NCBI RefSeq assembly: GCF_025144995.1
Contig: NZ_CP102250.1
Location: 2,480,001-2,544,000, forward strand
Reading direction: 5' to 3'
DNA: 64,000 bases
DNA from: Alistipes indistinctus YIT 12060
GTDB lineage: Bacteria > Bacteroidota > Bacteroidia > Bacteroidales > Rikenellaceae
A program made the translations under genes and the position numbers. Shown piece by piece: positions 54,765 through 62,519 of the stretch (positions are counted from its first letter, which is position 1; every line of letters begins with the position of its first letter). Below the pieces are notes generated by a model that saw only the letters and a list, made by a program, of their open reading frames with translations, did not search any database and was not told where the DNA came from.

Positions 54765-57230
54765 ATGAAAATGATATCGTGGCTTCTGTCTCTTTCGATG
54801 ATTTGCCCTACGCTTTGGGGAGCGCCTGAATCATCCCCTTTGCCTGCTGATTTAACGGCCGTCCCGTTCGGTCAGGTAACGGTCCGGGACCGCCTTTGGG
54901 CGCCCTGGCGTGAACGGATGGATCGGGTTACCTTACCCCATTGTCTGGTGAAAACCGAACCGGCGGTCGAAAATCTGCGCCGCACCGCCCATTTCCTCTC
55001 CGGCGTGCCCGACCGGATGCCCGTTCGCAGCCTTTTTCTGGTTTCCGACCTCTATAAAGTGATGGAAGCCGCGGCTTATTCCTTACAGGTCACCCCCGAT
55101 CCGCTTCTGGAAGCCCGGATGGATTCGATTATCGGCTGGATCGCCGGGGCTCAGCGGTCCGACGGCTATATGTACGAGGCGCATGTTTGCGGGATTCCCG
55201 ATACCGCCGAGATGGGCAGCCGTCCCTACGAACGTCTCATCTCCAGCCACGAGCTTTATAACATGGGGCATCTCTACGAGGCGGCGGTAGCTTACAGCCG
55301 AGCGACAGGAAAGGATCGTCTGTTGGCTGTAGCCGAAAAACATGCGCGTCACGTCAACCGCGCTTTTTTCGAGGGAGATCCGAATTATAACGGCGGTCGG
55401 CCCATCAACCATATTTCGGGCCATCCCGAGATCGAACTCGCCTTGTGTAAATTATTCGGGCAGACCCGCGATTCGCTTTATTTGCGGATGGCGCAGCGTT
55501 TCGTCGCGATCCGCGGAACCGATCCTCCCGCCCATTTCACTGGCGATTTGAGCAAGAGCCAGGAACATATCCCCTTGCGGGAGCAGTACGAGCCGGTGGG
55601 CCATGCCGTTTGCGCCGCCTATATCTATTCGGGGATGGCCGACGTGGACGCTTTGTGCGGGACGCAGCATTACCGCGTACCGTTGGATTCGATCTGGGAG
55701 AACCTGGTTCGCACGCGCATCGCTCTGACCGGCGGCCTTGGAGCCGTCCGTGGGTTGGAGGGTTTCGGTCCGCCTTACAGCCTGCCTAACAAAAATTCTT
55801 ATAACGAGACTTGTGCGTCGGTCGCCAATGTGCTGTTCAATGACCGCATGTTCCGTTCCCGGCATGATGGACGCTATTTCGACGTGCTCGAATGTGCTTT
55901 GTTCAACGGTGCTTTGGCGGGGATCAACTTGGCCGGGGATCGATTCTTTTATGTCAATCCGTTGGAGGCGGACGGATTGCAGCCTTTTAACCTCGGACAG
56001 AAAGGGCGTTCCTCCTGGTTCGGTTGCGCTTGCTGCCCGCCAAACATCGCCCGCCTGCTGATGCAGGTTCCCGGCTTGATGTATTACCATACCGGACGTG
56101 ATATTTATTTGACCTTGTACGGGAGCAGTTCGACCGAAGTTCCGTTGGCAGATGGGACGGTAGCCGTGGAGCAGACCTCGGACTATCCATTCTCTGGCGA
56201 GTCTACAATCGTATTGACCCCTGCGAACCCGATGACTTTCGCCTTGCGTTTGCGTATCCCCACCTGGGCTCGCGGCGGCGAGTTTTTGCCTGGCGGCCTT
56301 TATACCTATGCCGATGCTGCGTCCGGGCGCTGGACCGTCAAGGTCAACGGTAAACCGGTTGATGTTCCCTTGGAAGAGGGCTTTGCCGTGATCGACCGCC
56401 GTTGGCGGCCCGGCGACCGGGTGGAACTGTCGTTGCCGATGCAGCCCCGTTATGTGCAGGCCCGTCCGGAAGTCAAGGCGGATGTCGATCGCGTGGCCGT
56501 GGTCTGCGGTCCGTTGGTCTATTGCGCCGAGGAGCCCGATAACGGTTTGGTGCAGCGTTATTATCTGTCCGAACTTCCGGCTTTGCGACGGAGCCTCATC
56601 GAGGAGGGTTTATTGAAAGGGCTTCCCGCCGTCGACCTCACGGCTTCCCGCCTTGACACGACGGTCCGCTTGCCTTTGCGGCTGATCCCTTATTATGCTT
56701 GGGATAACCGGGGCGATCTCTCCATGGCCGTTTGGTTGCCCCGTACCGGGGCGTTGGCTCAGGAGTCCCTGCCCCGCACCGAGAAGAACAAGGTTTGGTT
56801 AAAGGAGGTTCGTTTCACCTGTAACGACGACCAGCCCTTCCGGGATGCTATTTTCGACGGTATGACCCCCGAGCGTTCCCACCACCAGGGTTATCCCTGT
56901 TGGACTAGCCGGGGGTGTGAGGGACAGTTCCAGCAGGTCGAGTTCCTCTTTACCCGTCCCCGTTCTTTGGCCGGTCTGTCTGTCTATTGGATCAGCGATG
57001 CCCGGACGACGACTTTGTTGCCCGACAGCTGGAGCCTGGAATATCTGCTCGACGGGCGGTGGTTGCCTTTTCCTCGTTATGTGACTGACCTCTATGGCCT
57101 GGAGGTCGACCAGTTTAACGACGTGCGTCCCGCCGGGGAGTTGGTCTGCGAGGGGCTGCGGATGCAGATCGAGCCACGTTCCGGGCATAGTGTCGGTATG
57201 GCCGAAGTCCGGATTGATTTTGTACCCTGA
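54765..57230 (+). CDS. GH127 (DUF1680) beta-L-arabinofuranosidase-like enzyme, secreted
   Basis: 821 residues from ATG 54765 (MKMISWLLSLSMICPTLWG, signal peptide), chosen over the upstream TTG. The DUF1680 alpha/alpha-barrel fills about 25-540: FGQVTVRDRLWAPWRERMDRV, AAYSLQVTPDPLLEARMDSII, NHISGHPEIELAL, GHAVCAAYIYSGMAD, YNETCASVANVLF and the metal/nucleophile Cys cluster C421-A-C423-C424 in WFGCACCPPNIARLL. A beta-sandwich follows, then about 160 residues not usual for the family, ending in an F5/8-type-like domain (LAGLSVYWISDARTT). It would act on plant arabinan side chains. Codon use is T-richer (TTG, CTT, CGT) than in neighbouring housekeeping genes, which hints at transfer. Confidence 0.87.
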   Translation: MKMISWLLSLSMICPTLWGAPESSPLPADLTAVPFGQVTVRDRLWAPWRERMDRVTLPHCLVKTEPAVENLRRTAHFLSGVPDRMPVRSLFLVSDLYKVMEAAAYSLQVTPDPLLEARMDSIIGWIAGAQRSDGYMYEAHVCGIPDTAEMGSRPYERLISSHELYNMGHLYEAAVAYSRATGKDRLLAVAEKHARHVNRAFFEGDPNYNGGRPINHISGHPEIELALCKLFGQTRDSLYLRMAQRFVAIRGTDPPAHFTGDLSKSQEHIPLREQYEPVGHAVCAAYIYSGMADVDALCGTQHYRVPLDSIWENLVRTRIALTGGLGAVRGLEGFGPPYSLPNKNSYNETCASVANVLFNDRMFRSRHDGRYFDVLECALFNGALAGINLAGDRFFYVNPLEADGLQPFNLGQKGRSSWFGCACCPPNIARLLMQVPGLMYYHTGRDIYLTLYGSSSTEVPLADGTVAVEQTSDYPFSGESTIVLTPANPMTFALRLRIPTWARGGEFLPGGLYTYADAASGRWTVKVNGKPVDVPLEEGFAVIDRRWRPGDRVELSLPMQPRYVQARPEVKADVDRVAVVCGPLVYCAEEPDNGLVQRYYLSELPALRRSLIEEGLLKGLPAVDLTASRLDTTVRLPLRLIPYYAWDNRGDLSMAVWLPRTGALAQESLPRTEKNKVWLKEVRFTCNDDQPFRDAIFDGMTPERSHHQGYPCWTSRGCEGQFQQVEFLFTRPRSLAGLSVYWISDARTTTLLPDSWSLEYLLDGRWLPFPRYVTDLYGLEVDQFNDVRPAGELVCEGLRMQIEPRSGHSVGMAEVRIDFVP

Positions 57231-57240
57231 TGAATATTAA

Positions 57241-57585
57241 TTTCTGTTAGATTGCTTTAATCCGGATATTCAATACCTTGCTGAAAGTGAAAACGGACAA
57301 AGGCTGACAGCTGAATATACGACCTGCGATGAAAGGAAGGTCTTGATAAAGCAAACGATGCGTTATGAAAAGGCGACCCAAATCAACCGCATCAAATGGC
57401 ATTATTGGATAAACGGTGAATTCCATTCCGTCCAGAATATGGATATGAGGTTGTTCTTTCCTCAAGAATCGGATTCATATCTGCAGTGGGCTGGATTTGA
57501 GATCGTCCACAAGTTTGGAAGTTTTGAAGAAGAGGTGTTTAACGAAAGTTCGGAGAAACAGATATACGTTTTAGCCTTACAATAA
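57241..57585 (+). pseudogene. C-terminal remnant of a SAM-dependent methyltransferase
   Basis: The frame is open from codon 57241 (just after TAA 57238-57240) to TAA 57583-57585, 114 codons. It reads as the end of a class I methyltransferase: FNPDIQYLAESENGQRL, KQTMRYEKATQINRIKWHYWI, DMRLFFPQESDSYLQWAGFEIV, SEKQIYVL. The last motifs (MR-FFPQE, AGF, KQI) are typical of the C-terminal part of methyltransferase domains that follow the SAM site. The N-terminal SAM-binding Rossmann half is missing and no good start codon exists; the first in-frame ATG is 57358. It begins 10 bases after the GH127 stop, so GH127 may have been inserted over it. Confidence 0.7.
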
Positions 57586-57588
57586 TTA

Positions 57589-57631
57589 AATCCCGCAACG
57601 CCCCGGAAGGGGAACTGCGGGATTGTTTTTT
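57589..57631 (+). terminator. Intrinsic terminator
   Basis: AATCCCGCA (57589-57597) and TGCGGGATT (57616-57624), enclosing an inner CCCC-GGAA-GGGG hairpin (57601-57612), followed by GTTTTTT. It sits just after the methyltransferase remnant, in the plus direction. Confidence 0.85.
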
Positions 57632-57762
57632 ACCGGGAACAGGGCCCGTTCGCATGTTTATCACCTGCTTCCGGAGTGGTTTCCTGACGGAAATGGCGTT
57701 GCTGTCCGCGGCGCCCCGGGCCGGCTCTGATGTGAATTCAATGCGATTGCTGGAGTTCGACC

Positions 57763-58854
57763 CTATTGATGCGCCGGGGTGTTACGACCTGCTGCCGCCT
57801 GGAATCCGGCTTTGAGCGATTCGATCGTCTCTTTCACGCTGGTGATTTTCTTGGAAAGGTAAGCGTTGGCCCCTGCGAAAGCATAGCCTCGTGAGAGGTT
57901 GCCTTTGGCTGCGTTGTACAGCGCGAGGATGATGCAATAGGGGCTTTTGGTGTAGTCGCAGGTTTTGATGCAGTGGAACGGACAGCGTTTGGGACGCGTA
58001 AGGCCGGCCTTGACTTTCCTCAGGAATTCGCCGCCGATCGCCCGGCCCGGCATGCCCACGGGACTCGCGATGATCTCGATATCCTCTTTGCTCGATTCGA
58101 TATAGGTTTTTTTGAACGTCTCCGAAGCATCGCATTCGGTGGTGGTGACGAAGATGCTACCCATCTGTACCCCGGCGGCGCCGAGCGACATGATGCGGTA
58201 GATATCCTCGCCGGTATAGAGTCCTCCCGCCGCAATCACCGGTATCGGGTGGGCGTGCTGTGCGGCAAAACGGTCCGCAGTGGCCACCACCTCCGGGATC
58301 AGGCGCTCGAGCGAGAAATTGTCGTCTTCGATCTGGGTATTTTTATATCCGAGGTGTCCCCCGGCTTTCGGCCCTTCGACGACGATCGCGTCGGGCAGGT
58401 AGTTGTAGTTGGTTTTCCACTTCTCGCAGATGATATGTGCGGCGCGCGCCGACGAGACGATCGGCACGAGCTTGGTCAAGCTTTTCTCCCCGAGGTACGA
58501 GGGCAGGTCGAGCGGCAGTCCTGCGCCGGAGAAGATGATGTCGGCTTTTTCCTCTATGGCTGTGCGTACCATGTCGGCGAAGTTGCTTAGCGCCACCATG
58601 ATGTTGACGCCGATTACGCCGCTGGTCTTGGCTCGGGCCTTGCGGATCTCCTCGCGCAGGCCCATGATCGAGTTGGTGCGGTAGTCGTTCGAAAATTTGG
58701 GATAGATCAGTCCGATGCCGGCGCAGGAAATTACGCCTACGCCGCCTTCGTTGGCGACGGCCGAGGCGAGGCCCGAGAGCGAGATGCCCACGCCCATGCC
58801 CCCCTGGATGATCGGGAGCGTGATTTTCAGATCGCCTATTTGAATGCTTTTCAT
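57763..58854 (-). CDS. Nitronate monooxygenase-like FMN enzyme
   Basis: 363 residues from ATG 58854 (MKSIQIGDLKITLPIIQGGM), where homologs start; the frame goes on to 58971, but the extra 39 residues are not family-like. It is a TIM-barrel FMN enzyme of the NMO/2-nitropropane dioxygenase family: PIIQGGMGVGISLSGLASAVANEGGVGVIS binds FMN phosphate, with further motifs VVEGPKAGGHLG, VIAAGGLYTGEDIYRIMSLGAAGVQMGSIFVTTTEC. A Cys-containing C-terminus (CPFHCIKTCDYTKSPYCI) is common in the Bacteroidota branch. True substrates of this branch are not settled (nitronates or enoyl-type). Confidence 0.85.
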   Translation of the reverse strand: MKSIQIGDLKITLPIIQGGMGVGISLSGLASAVANEGGVGVISCAGIGLIYPKFSNDYRTNSIMGLREEIRKARAKTSGVIGVNIMVALSNFADMVRTAIEEKADIIFSGAGLPLDLPSYLGEKSLTKLVPIVSSARAAHIICEKWKTNYNYLPDAIVVEGPKAGGHLGYKNTQIEDDNFSLERLIPEVVATADRFAAQHAHPIPVIAAGGLYTGEDIYRIMSLGAAGVQMGSIFVTTTECDASETFKKTYIESSKEDIEIIASPVGMPGRAIGGEFLRKVKAGLTRPKRCPFHCIKTCDYTKSPYCIILALYNAAKGNLSRGYAFAGANAYLSKKITSVKETIESLKAGFQAAAGRNTPAHQ

Positions 58855-58988
58855 TTGGTTGTGCGGGTATTCATTTGCGGAAATATGCGGTTCATGTACA
58901 GGGAAAAAACCGTCCCCCGCCACCTCCGCAGGGTGGCAAGCGAACGTTTCCGGGCGTGTCGGCAGTTTCATGTCGAATAAATAACATA

Positions 58989-59019
58989 CAAATATAGAGC
59001 GATAATATGGATGCGCAAT
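58989..59019 (-). promoter_or_regulatory. Promoter of the nitronate monooxygenase gene
   Basis: Minus strand: ATTG (59019-59016), 19 bases, TATATTTG (58996-58989), the same geometry as the rimP promoter. The start would be near 58982, about 128 bases before ATG 58854. A small stem (GCCACC/GGTGGC, 58919-58937) lies in this leader. Confidence 0.7.
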
Positions 59020-59052
59020 CCGTTTTTTTACGATTCTACAACGCCTAAAATG

Positions 59053-59093
59053 AAAAAAAACCGGGACATCGTAATTACTGTCCTGGTTTTTAT
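59053..59093 (-). terminator. Terminator of the DUF2807 gene pair
   Basis: AACCGGGACA (59059-59068) and TGTCCTGGTT (59079-59088), flanked by A8 and T5: a 10-bp stem with one G-T pair. On the minus strand it ends with a long U run, right after the DUF2807 gene at 59141. Confidence 0.82.
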
Positions 59094-59140
59094 TTGGTTA
59101 CAGATGTTTTGCGAGTTTTGCAGCCCGGTTTTTTTTACGG

Positions 59141-59971
59141 TTAATCGAGCTTTTTAATGCTTCCCGCCGAAGAGGTATCCAGCGAGGTGATTTTCGGATC
59201 GCCTTTGTAGCGGATACCCGCTGCGCTGGAGGCTTGGGCCGAGAGGGTCTGGACGTCGCCCACCGTAATTCTCGAGGTGGAAGAGGCTTTGAGCGTCGCT
59301 TTGTCGATAGTGTAATTCTCGCCGTGGAAACCGCTCGCGCTGCTGGTGGTTACGGTAACCTCGCCGACTTTGCCGCTGATGGTCAGTTCGGCACTGCTGC
59401 CAAGGTTGAACACGCCCTGCGCGCCGTTGTGGACGATCTCCCCGTCGGCGCTGCTGGTCAGGTCTGCACGCAGCAGGGGCGTGGTGATCGTTGCATCGAT
59501 TTCGCCGCTGCTTTTGGCATCGATGACTACCCGTTCGCTGGCCGTCAGTTCGAGGTCGTCGATCTTGCCGCTGCTAGAGAGGTCTATTACGACCGAAGCC
59601 GCCGTAAACGGGGTCATCGCCTTGATCTCCGCATTGGAAGAGGCCTTCAGGCTTTTCAGGTTTTTAAGGTAGATTTTCGCTTTCAGGTCGTCCTGTTTTT
59701 TCGACAGGAAGTTACCGGTGAGTCCCAGCGTAACCACGCCATTGCCGTCGATATTGAAGATCAGCTTTTTTTCGAGTTCAGCGGGAATTTCGATACTGGC
59801 CGAAGTCTTGTCCGACTGGTAGATTTCGACATCGAAATTATTGCCGGCGGCGATGCCGGTTATGTTCTGTCCTTCGAAACGGGTCTGGCGTGTCATCTGT
59901 GTCTGTGCGGAAGCTGCGGCCGTGCTGAAAAGTGCGGCGGTGAGCAGCGGGAAGAATAATGTCTTTTTCAT
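59141..59971 (-). CDS. Secreted DUF2807 (putative auto-transporter adhesin head) protein, copy A
   Basis: 276 residues from ATG 59971, with signal peptide (MKKTLFFPLLTAALFSTAAASAQ). The mature part is DUF2807: repeated short beta-rungs, such as GVVTLGLTGNF, LKAKIYLKNLKSLKASSNAEI, VVIDLSSSGKIDDLELTASE, VVIDAKSSGEIDATITTP and LKASSTSRITVGDVQTLSAQASSAAGI. These form a right-handed single-strand beta-helix in solved relatives. Function of the family is unknown. The shared start (MTRQTRFEGQNITGIAAGNNFDVEIYQSDKT) with copy B shows a recent tandem duplication. TACATTTG at 60019-60026 (minus) is its likely -7 box. Confidence 0.85.
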   Translation of the reverse strand: MKKTLFFPLLTAALFSTAAASAQTQMTRQTRFEGQNITGIAAGNNFDVEIYQSDKTSASIEIPAELEKKLIFNIDGNGVVTLGLTGNFLSKKQDDLKAKIYLKNLKSLKASSNAEIKAMTPFTAASVVIDLSSSGKIDDLELTASERVVIDAKSSGEIDATITTPLLRADLTSSADGEIVHNGAQGVFNLGSSAELTISGKVGEVTVTTSSASGFHGENYTIDKATLKASSTSRITVGDVQTLSAQASSAAGIRYKGDPKITSLDTSSAGSIKKLD

Positions 59972-60172
59972 GAGATGCTCTGGTTTGACGTTTAATTCGG
60001 TACTTGTAGTTTTCACTTCAAATGTATGCAAAATTTCCTTTCAAAAGCTATGCCGCTGCCGGATCGTGTCACGGCGGATCCGTTTACCGGCCCACGGCGG
60101 AGGCTTTCGAGGTATTCCCGGTTGGGCTGCACTGTCCGGTTCGTTGTTCCCTGAGCATTTGCAGCGATAAAT

Positions 60173-61036
60173 TTATTCTTCTTTGCGAATCTTTGCCGAA
60201 GAGGAGGTCGATACCTGCCGCGTTTTCGGGTCGCCTTTGTAGTAGATGGCCGAAGAGCTGCTTGCGGTGGCTTTGAGATCCTGAACGACACCTACGGTAA
60301 TCCGCGACGAAGAGGAGCTGCCCAGCGTCGCGCTGCCGATGTTGTACCCGGCGCCGCGGAAAGACGCTGAACTGCTGGTGATGATGTTCGCGCTGCCCAC
60401 TTCTCCGCTGATGTCGATCCGCGAACTGCTGCTCTGGCCGAAAGTGGCGCTCTTGCCGTGGTGTGTGAGCGAGGCGGATGAGCTGCTGCTCAGCGTACAG
60501 TCGAGATCTTGGGCTGCTATCTCGGCGTTCGTAAGTCGTCCGCTGCTGCTGAGGGCGAGCCGGACCCGGCCGGTGGCGTTGAGCTTCAGGTTTTCGATGC
60601 GTCCGCTGCTGCTGATGCCGAGCTCCGCCGAATTGCCGGTGAGCGGCGTCATCGGGCGGATGCGGGCACTCGACGAGGCTTTGAGGACGCGGAGGCCCGT
60701 GATGTAGATTTTGGCCTTCATTTGTGCGCCATTACTTCGGAGGCTGCGCATGATTTCGTTCAATACGTTGTTCTTTTTTTTCCATGAATAATCCAAGCCG
60801 AGGGTAACCACACCCTGGCCGTCTATCTGGAAGATCAGGAATTCCTGCAATTCGGCGGGAATCTCGACGATTGCCCGCGTCGTGTCGGACTGGTAAACCT
60901 CGACATTGAATGAACTGCCGGCTACGACACCGGTGATGTTGCGGCCTTCGAACCGGGTTTGGCGGACCATCGGGGTCTCCGCATGCAGGGCCACGCAGCC
61001 TGCAGCGAGGAGCACGCTTAACAGAAATTTTTTCAT
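60173..61036 (-). CDS. Secreted DUF2807 protein, copy B
   Basis: 287 residues from ATG 61036, with signal peptide (MKKFLLSVLLAAGCVALHA). Same DUF2807 plan as copy A: MVRQTRFEGRNITGVVAGSS, VVTLGLDYSWKKKN, MKAKIYITGLRVLKASSSARI, LGISSSGRIENLKLNATGRV, LALSSSGRLTNAEIAAQ, SRITVGVVQDLKATASSSSAI and an ISTSSSAKIRK-type end. It carries a longer insertion after SWKKKN (NVLNEIMRSLRSNG). It lies 201 bases upstream of copy A, on the same strand. The Ser-rich rungs (S-S-S) are more numerous than in A. Confidence 0.85.
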   Translation of the reverse strand: MKKFLLSVLLAAGCVALHAETPMVRQTRFEGRNITGVVAGSSFNVEVYQSDTTRAIVEIPAELQEFLIFQIDGQGVVTLGLDYSWKKKNNVLNEIMRSLRSNGAQMKAKIYITGLRVLKASSSARIRPMTPLTGNSAELGISSSGRIENLKLNATGRVRLALSSSGRLTNAEIAAQDLDCTLSSSSSASLTHHGKSATFGQSSSSRIDISGEVGSANIITSSSASFRGAGYNIGSATLGSSSSSRITVGVVQDLKATASSSSAIYYKGDPKTRQVSTSSSAKIRKEE

Positions 61037-61074
61037 AGCGGTATTCGTAATGGTAATTTTAAGTGTTTGTACGG

Positions 61075-61106
61075 TAAATGTATGTAAATTTAAAATACTA
61101 TGCAAT
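61075..61106 (-). promoter_or_regulatory. Promoter of the DUF2807 copy B gene
   Basis: Minus strand: ATTG (61106-61103), 20 bases, TACATTTA (61082-61075), one mismatch to TAnnTTTG. The start would be about 32 bases before ATG 61036. Confidence 0.6.
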
Positions 61107-61211
61107 ACATAATAGTTGTTTTTTGAAAAAACGAACGGTTTCCTCCCGTTCCGCCGGAACAGTTTTGTAATATATTCAAGGGCATGGCGGAGCGATTTCC
61201 CGGAAGTTTAT

Positions 61212-61219
61212 TATCTTTG
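61212..61219 (+). promoter_or_regulatory. -7 promoter element of pdxA
   Basis: TATCTTTG is a full -7 match, 26 bases before the pdxA ATG. No TTTG or ATTG lies 19-21 bases upstream, so the -33 box is missing or weak. Confidence 0.45.
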
Positions 61220-61245
61220 TAAGATGGTATCAAAGCGAAAGTCAG

Positions 61246-62340
61246 ATGAGTGAAGCCAAAATAAAAGTCGGTATTACCCAAGGCGACATCAATGGGATAG
61301 GTTATGAGGTGATTATCAAATCACTGCTCGATCCGAGGATGTGCGAGTTGTGCACGCCGGTGGTTTACGGTTCGGCGAAAGCCGCCGGATTTTACCGGCG
61401 CCAGGTGGAGGATGCCGAGAATTTCAACTTCAATATTATTGGGAAAGCGTCGGAGGCTAATCCCAGACGGGTTAACCTGATCGACTGCACACCGGGCGAG
61501 TTGCGCATCGAGCCGGGACAACTGACCGCCGAAGCGGGGAAGGCCTCGATCGCCGCGCTGAAGGCCGCCGCCGCCGATTTGAAGGCGGGGGCGATCGATG
61601 TGGTGGTGACCGCGCCGATCAGCAAGGAAAATGTGCATGAGGCCGGATTCGATTTTACGGGTCACACCGAATTCTTCGCCGCACAGTTCGGCGGCGAGCC
61701 GTTGATGATGATGTGCAGCGACCTGCTGAAAGTGGGATTGGTAACGATCCATATCCCGCTCGAAGAGGTGAGTCGTTCGGTGACCGAGGAGAAGATACTG
61801 GCCTCGCTGCGCGGCCTGCGCAGTAGCCTGATCCGAGACTTTTCGGTGCGCGAACCCCGGATCGCGGTGCTCGCCCTCAATCCCCATGCGGGTGATGGCG
61901 GAGTGATCGGAACCGAAGAGCGGGAGATCATCACGCCTGCGATCCGCACCGCATTTTCGGAAGGTATCCTGGCATTCGGACCATTTCCTGCCGACGGCTT
62001 TTTCGCTTCGGGAGGATATGCCAGGTACGATGCCGTGCTGGCGATGTATCACGACCAGGGGCTGGCCCCGTTCAAGGCGCTGTCGCCCGACGGCGTGAAC
62101 TTTACGGCCGGGCTGCCCGTCGTCCGGACGAGCCCCGCGCACGGGGTGGGTTTCGATATCGCCGGGCAGGACAAAGCCGACGAGCAGGCGATGCGCAATG
62201 CGATCTACATGGCGATAGACGTCCTGCGCAGCCGGAAGGTGTATGAAGAGATTTCGGCCGATCCGCTGCAGAAGTTCAAGCGTGAGGGAGGTGCCGACGT
62301 GTCGGTGGCCGACCTGCCCCAGACCGAGGCGGCCGATTAG
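61246..62340 (+). CDS. pdxA: 4-hydroxythreonine-4-phosphate dehydrogenase PdxA
   Basis: 364 residues. PdxA oxidises 4-phosphohydroxythreonine in the DXP-dependent pathway to pyridoxal phosphate. The N-terminus has VGITQGDINGIGYEVIIKSL, where most PdxA have GDPxGIGPE. Metal-binding His residues are visible: H140 in FTGHTEFF, H214 in NPHAGDGG and H269 in YHDQGLAPFK. FTAGLPVVRTSPAHGVGFDIAGQDKAD closes the active site. The C-terminal tail is a little longer than in E. coli. No other pdx gene is close; thrS follows after 179 bases. Confidence 0.95.
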   Translation: MSEAKIKVGITQGDINGIGYEVIIKSLLDPRMCELCTPVVYGSAKAAGFYRRQVEDAENFNFNIIGKASEANPRRVNLIDCTPGELRIEPGQLTAEAGKASIAALKAAAADLKAGAIDVVVTAPISKENVHEAGFDFTGHTEFFAAQFGGEPLMMMCSDLLKVGLVTIHIPLEEVSRSVTEEKILASLRGLRSSLIRDFSVREPRIAVLALNPHAGDGGVIGTEEREIITPAIRTAFSEGILAFGPFPADGFFASGGYARYDAVLAMYHDQGLAPFKALSPDGVNFTAGLPVVRTSPAHGVGFDIAGQDKADEQAMRNAIYMAIDVLRSRKVYEEISADPLQKFKREGGADVSVADLPQTEAAD

Positions 62341-62460
62341 GACATTGGGCCGGATGTAACGGTAAATACCGGGCATCGGACTCAAACCGGGAGGGCCGGA
62401 AGTACGGGACGCTTGCCCCGGCATCCGGGTTACAGTATGCGAAAAATCAATAAAAGTCTG

Positions 62461-62493
62461 GCGGGGGTTCCATCTCGTAACGTGGAAACCCGC
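62461..62493 (+). other. Hairpin in the thrS leader
   Basis: GCGGGGGTTCCA (62461-62472) and TGGAAACCCGC (62483-62493), loop of 10 bases, one G-U pair and one bulge. It lies 27 bases before the thrS ATG with no T run, so it is not a terminator. It could mark a translational control site, as thrS is autoregulated in E. coli, but no homology is shown. Confidence 0.45.
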
Positions 62494-62519
62494 GAGCAAA
62501 ACCGATAAAATAAAAACAG

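Noticed and set aside
62437-62508. 23-codon frame before thrS (MRKINKSLAGVPSRNVETREQ and two more residues), a possible threonine leader
   Set aside because: It has only one Thr codon, so it cannot sense Thr by stalling, and it overlaps the hairpin rather than preceding it.
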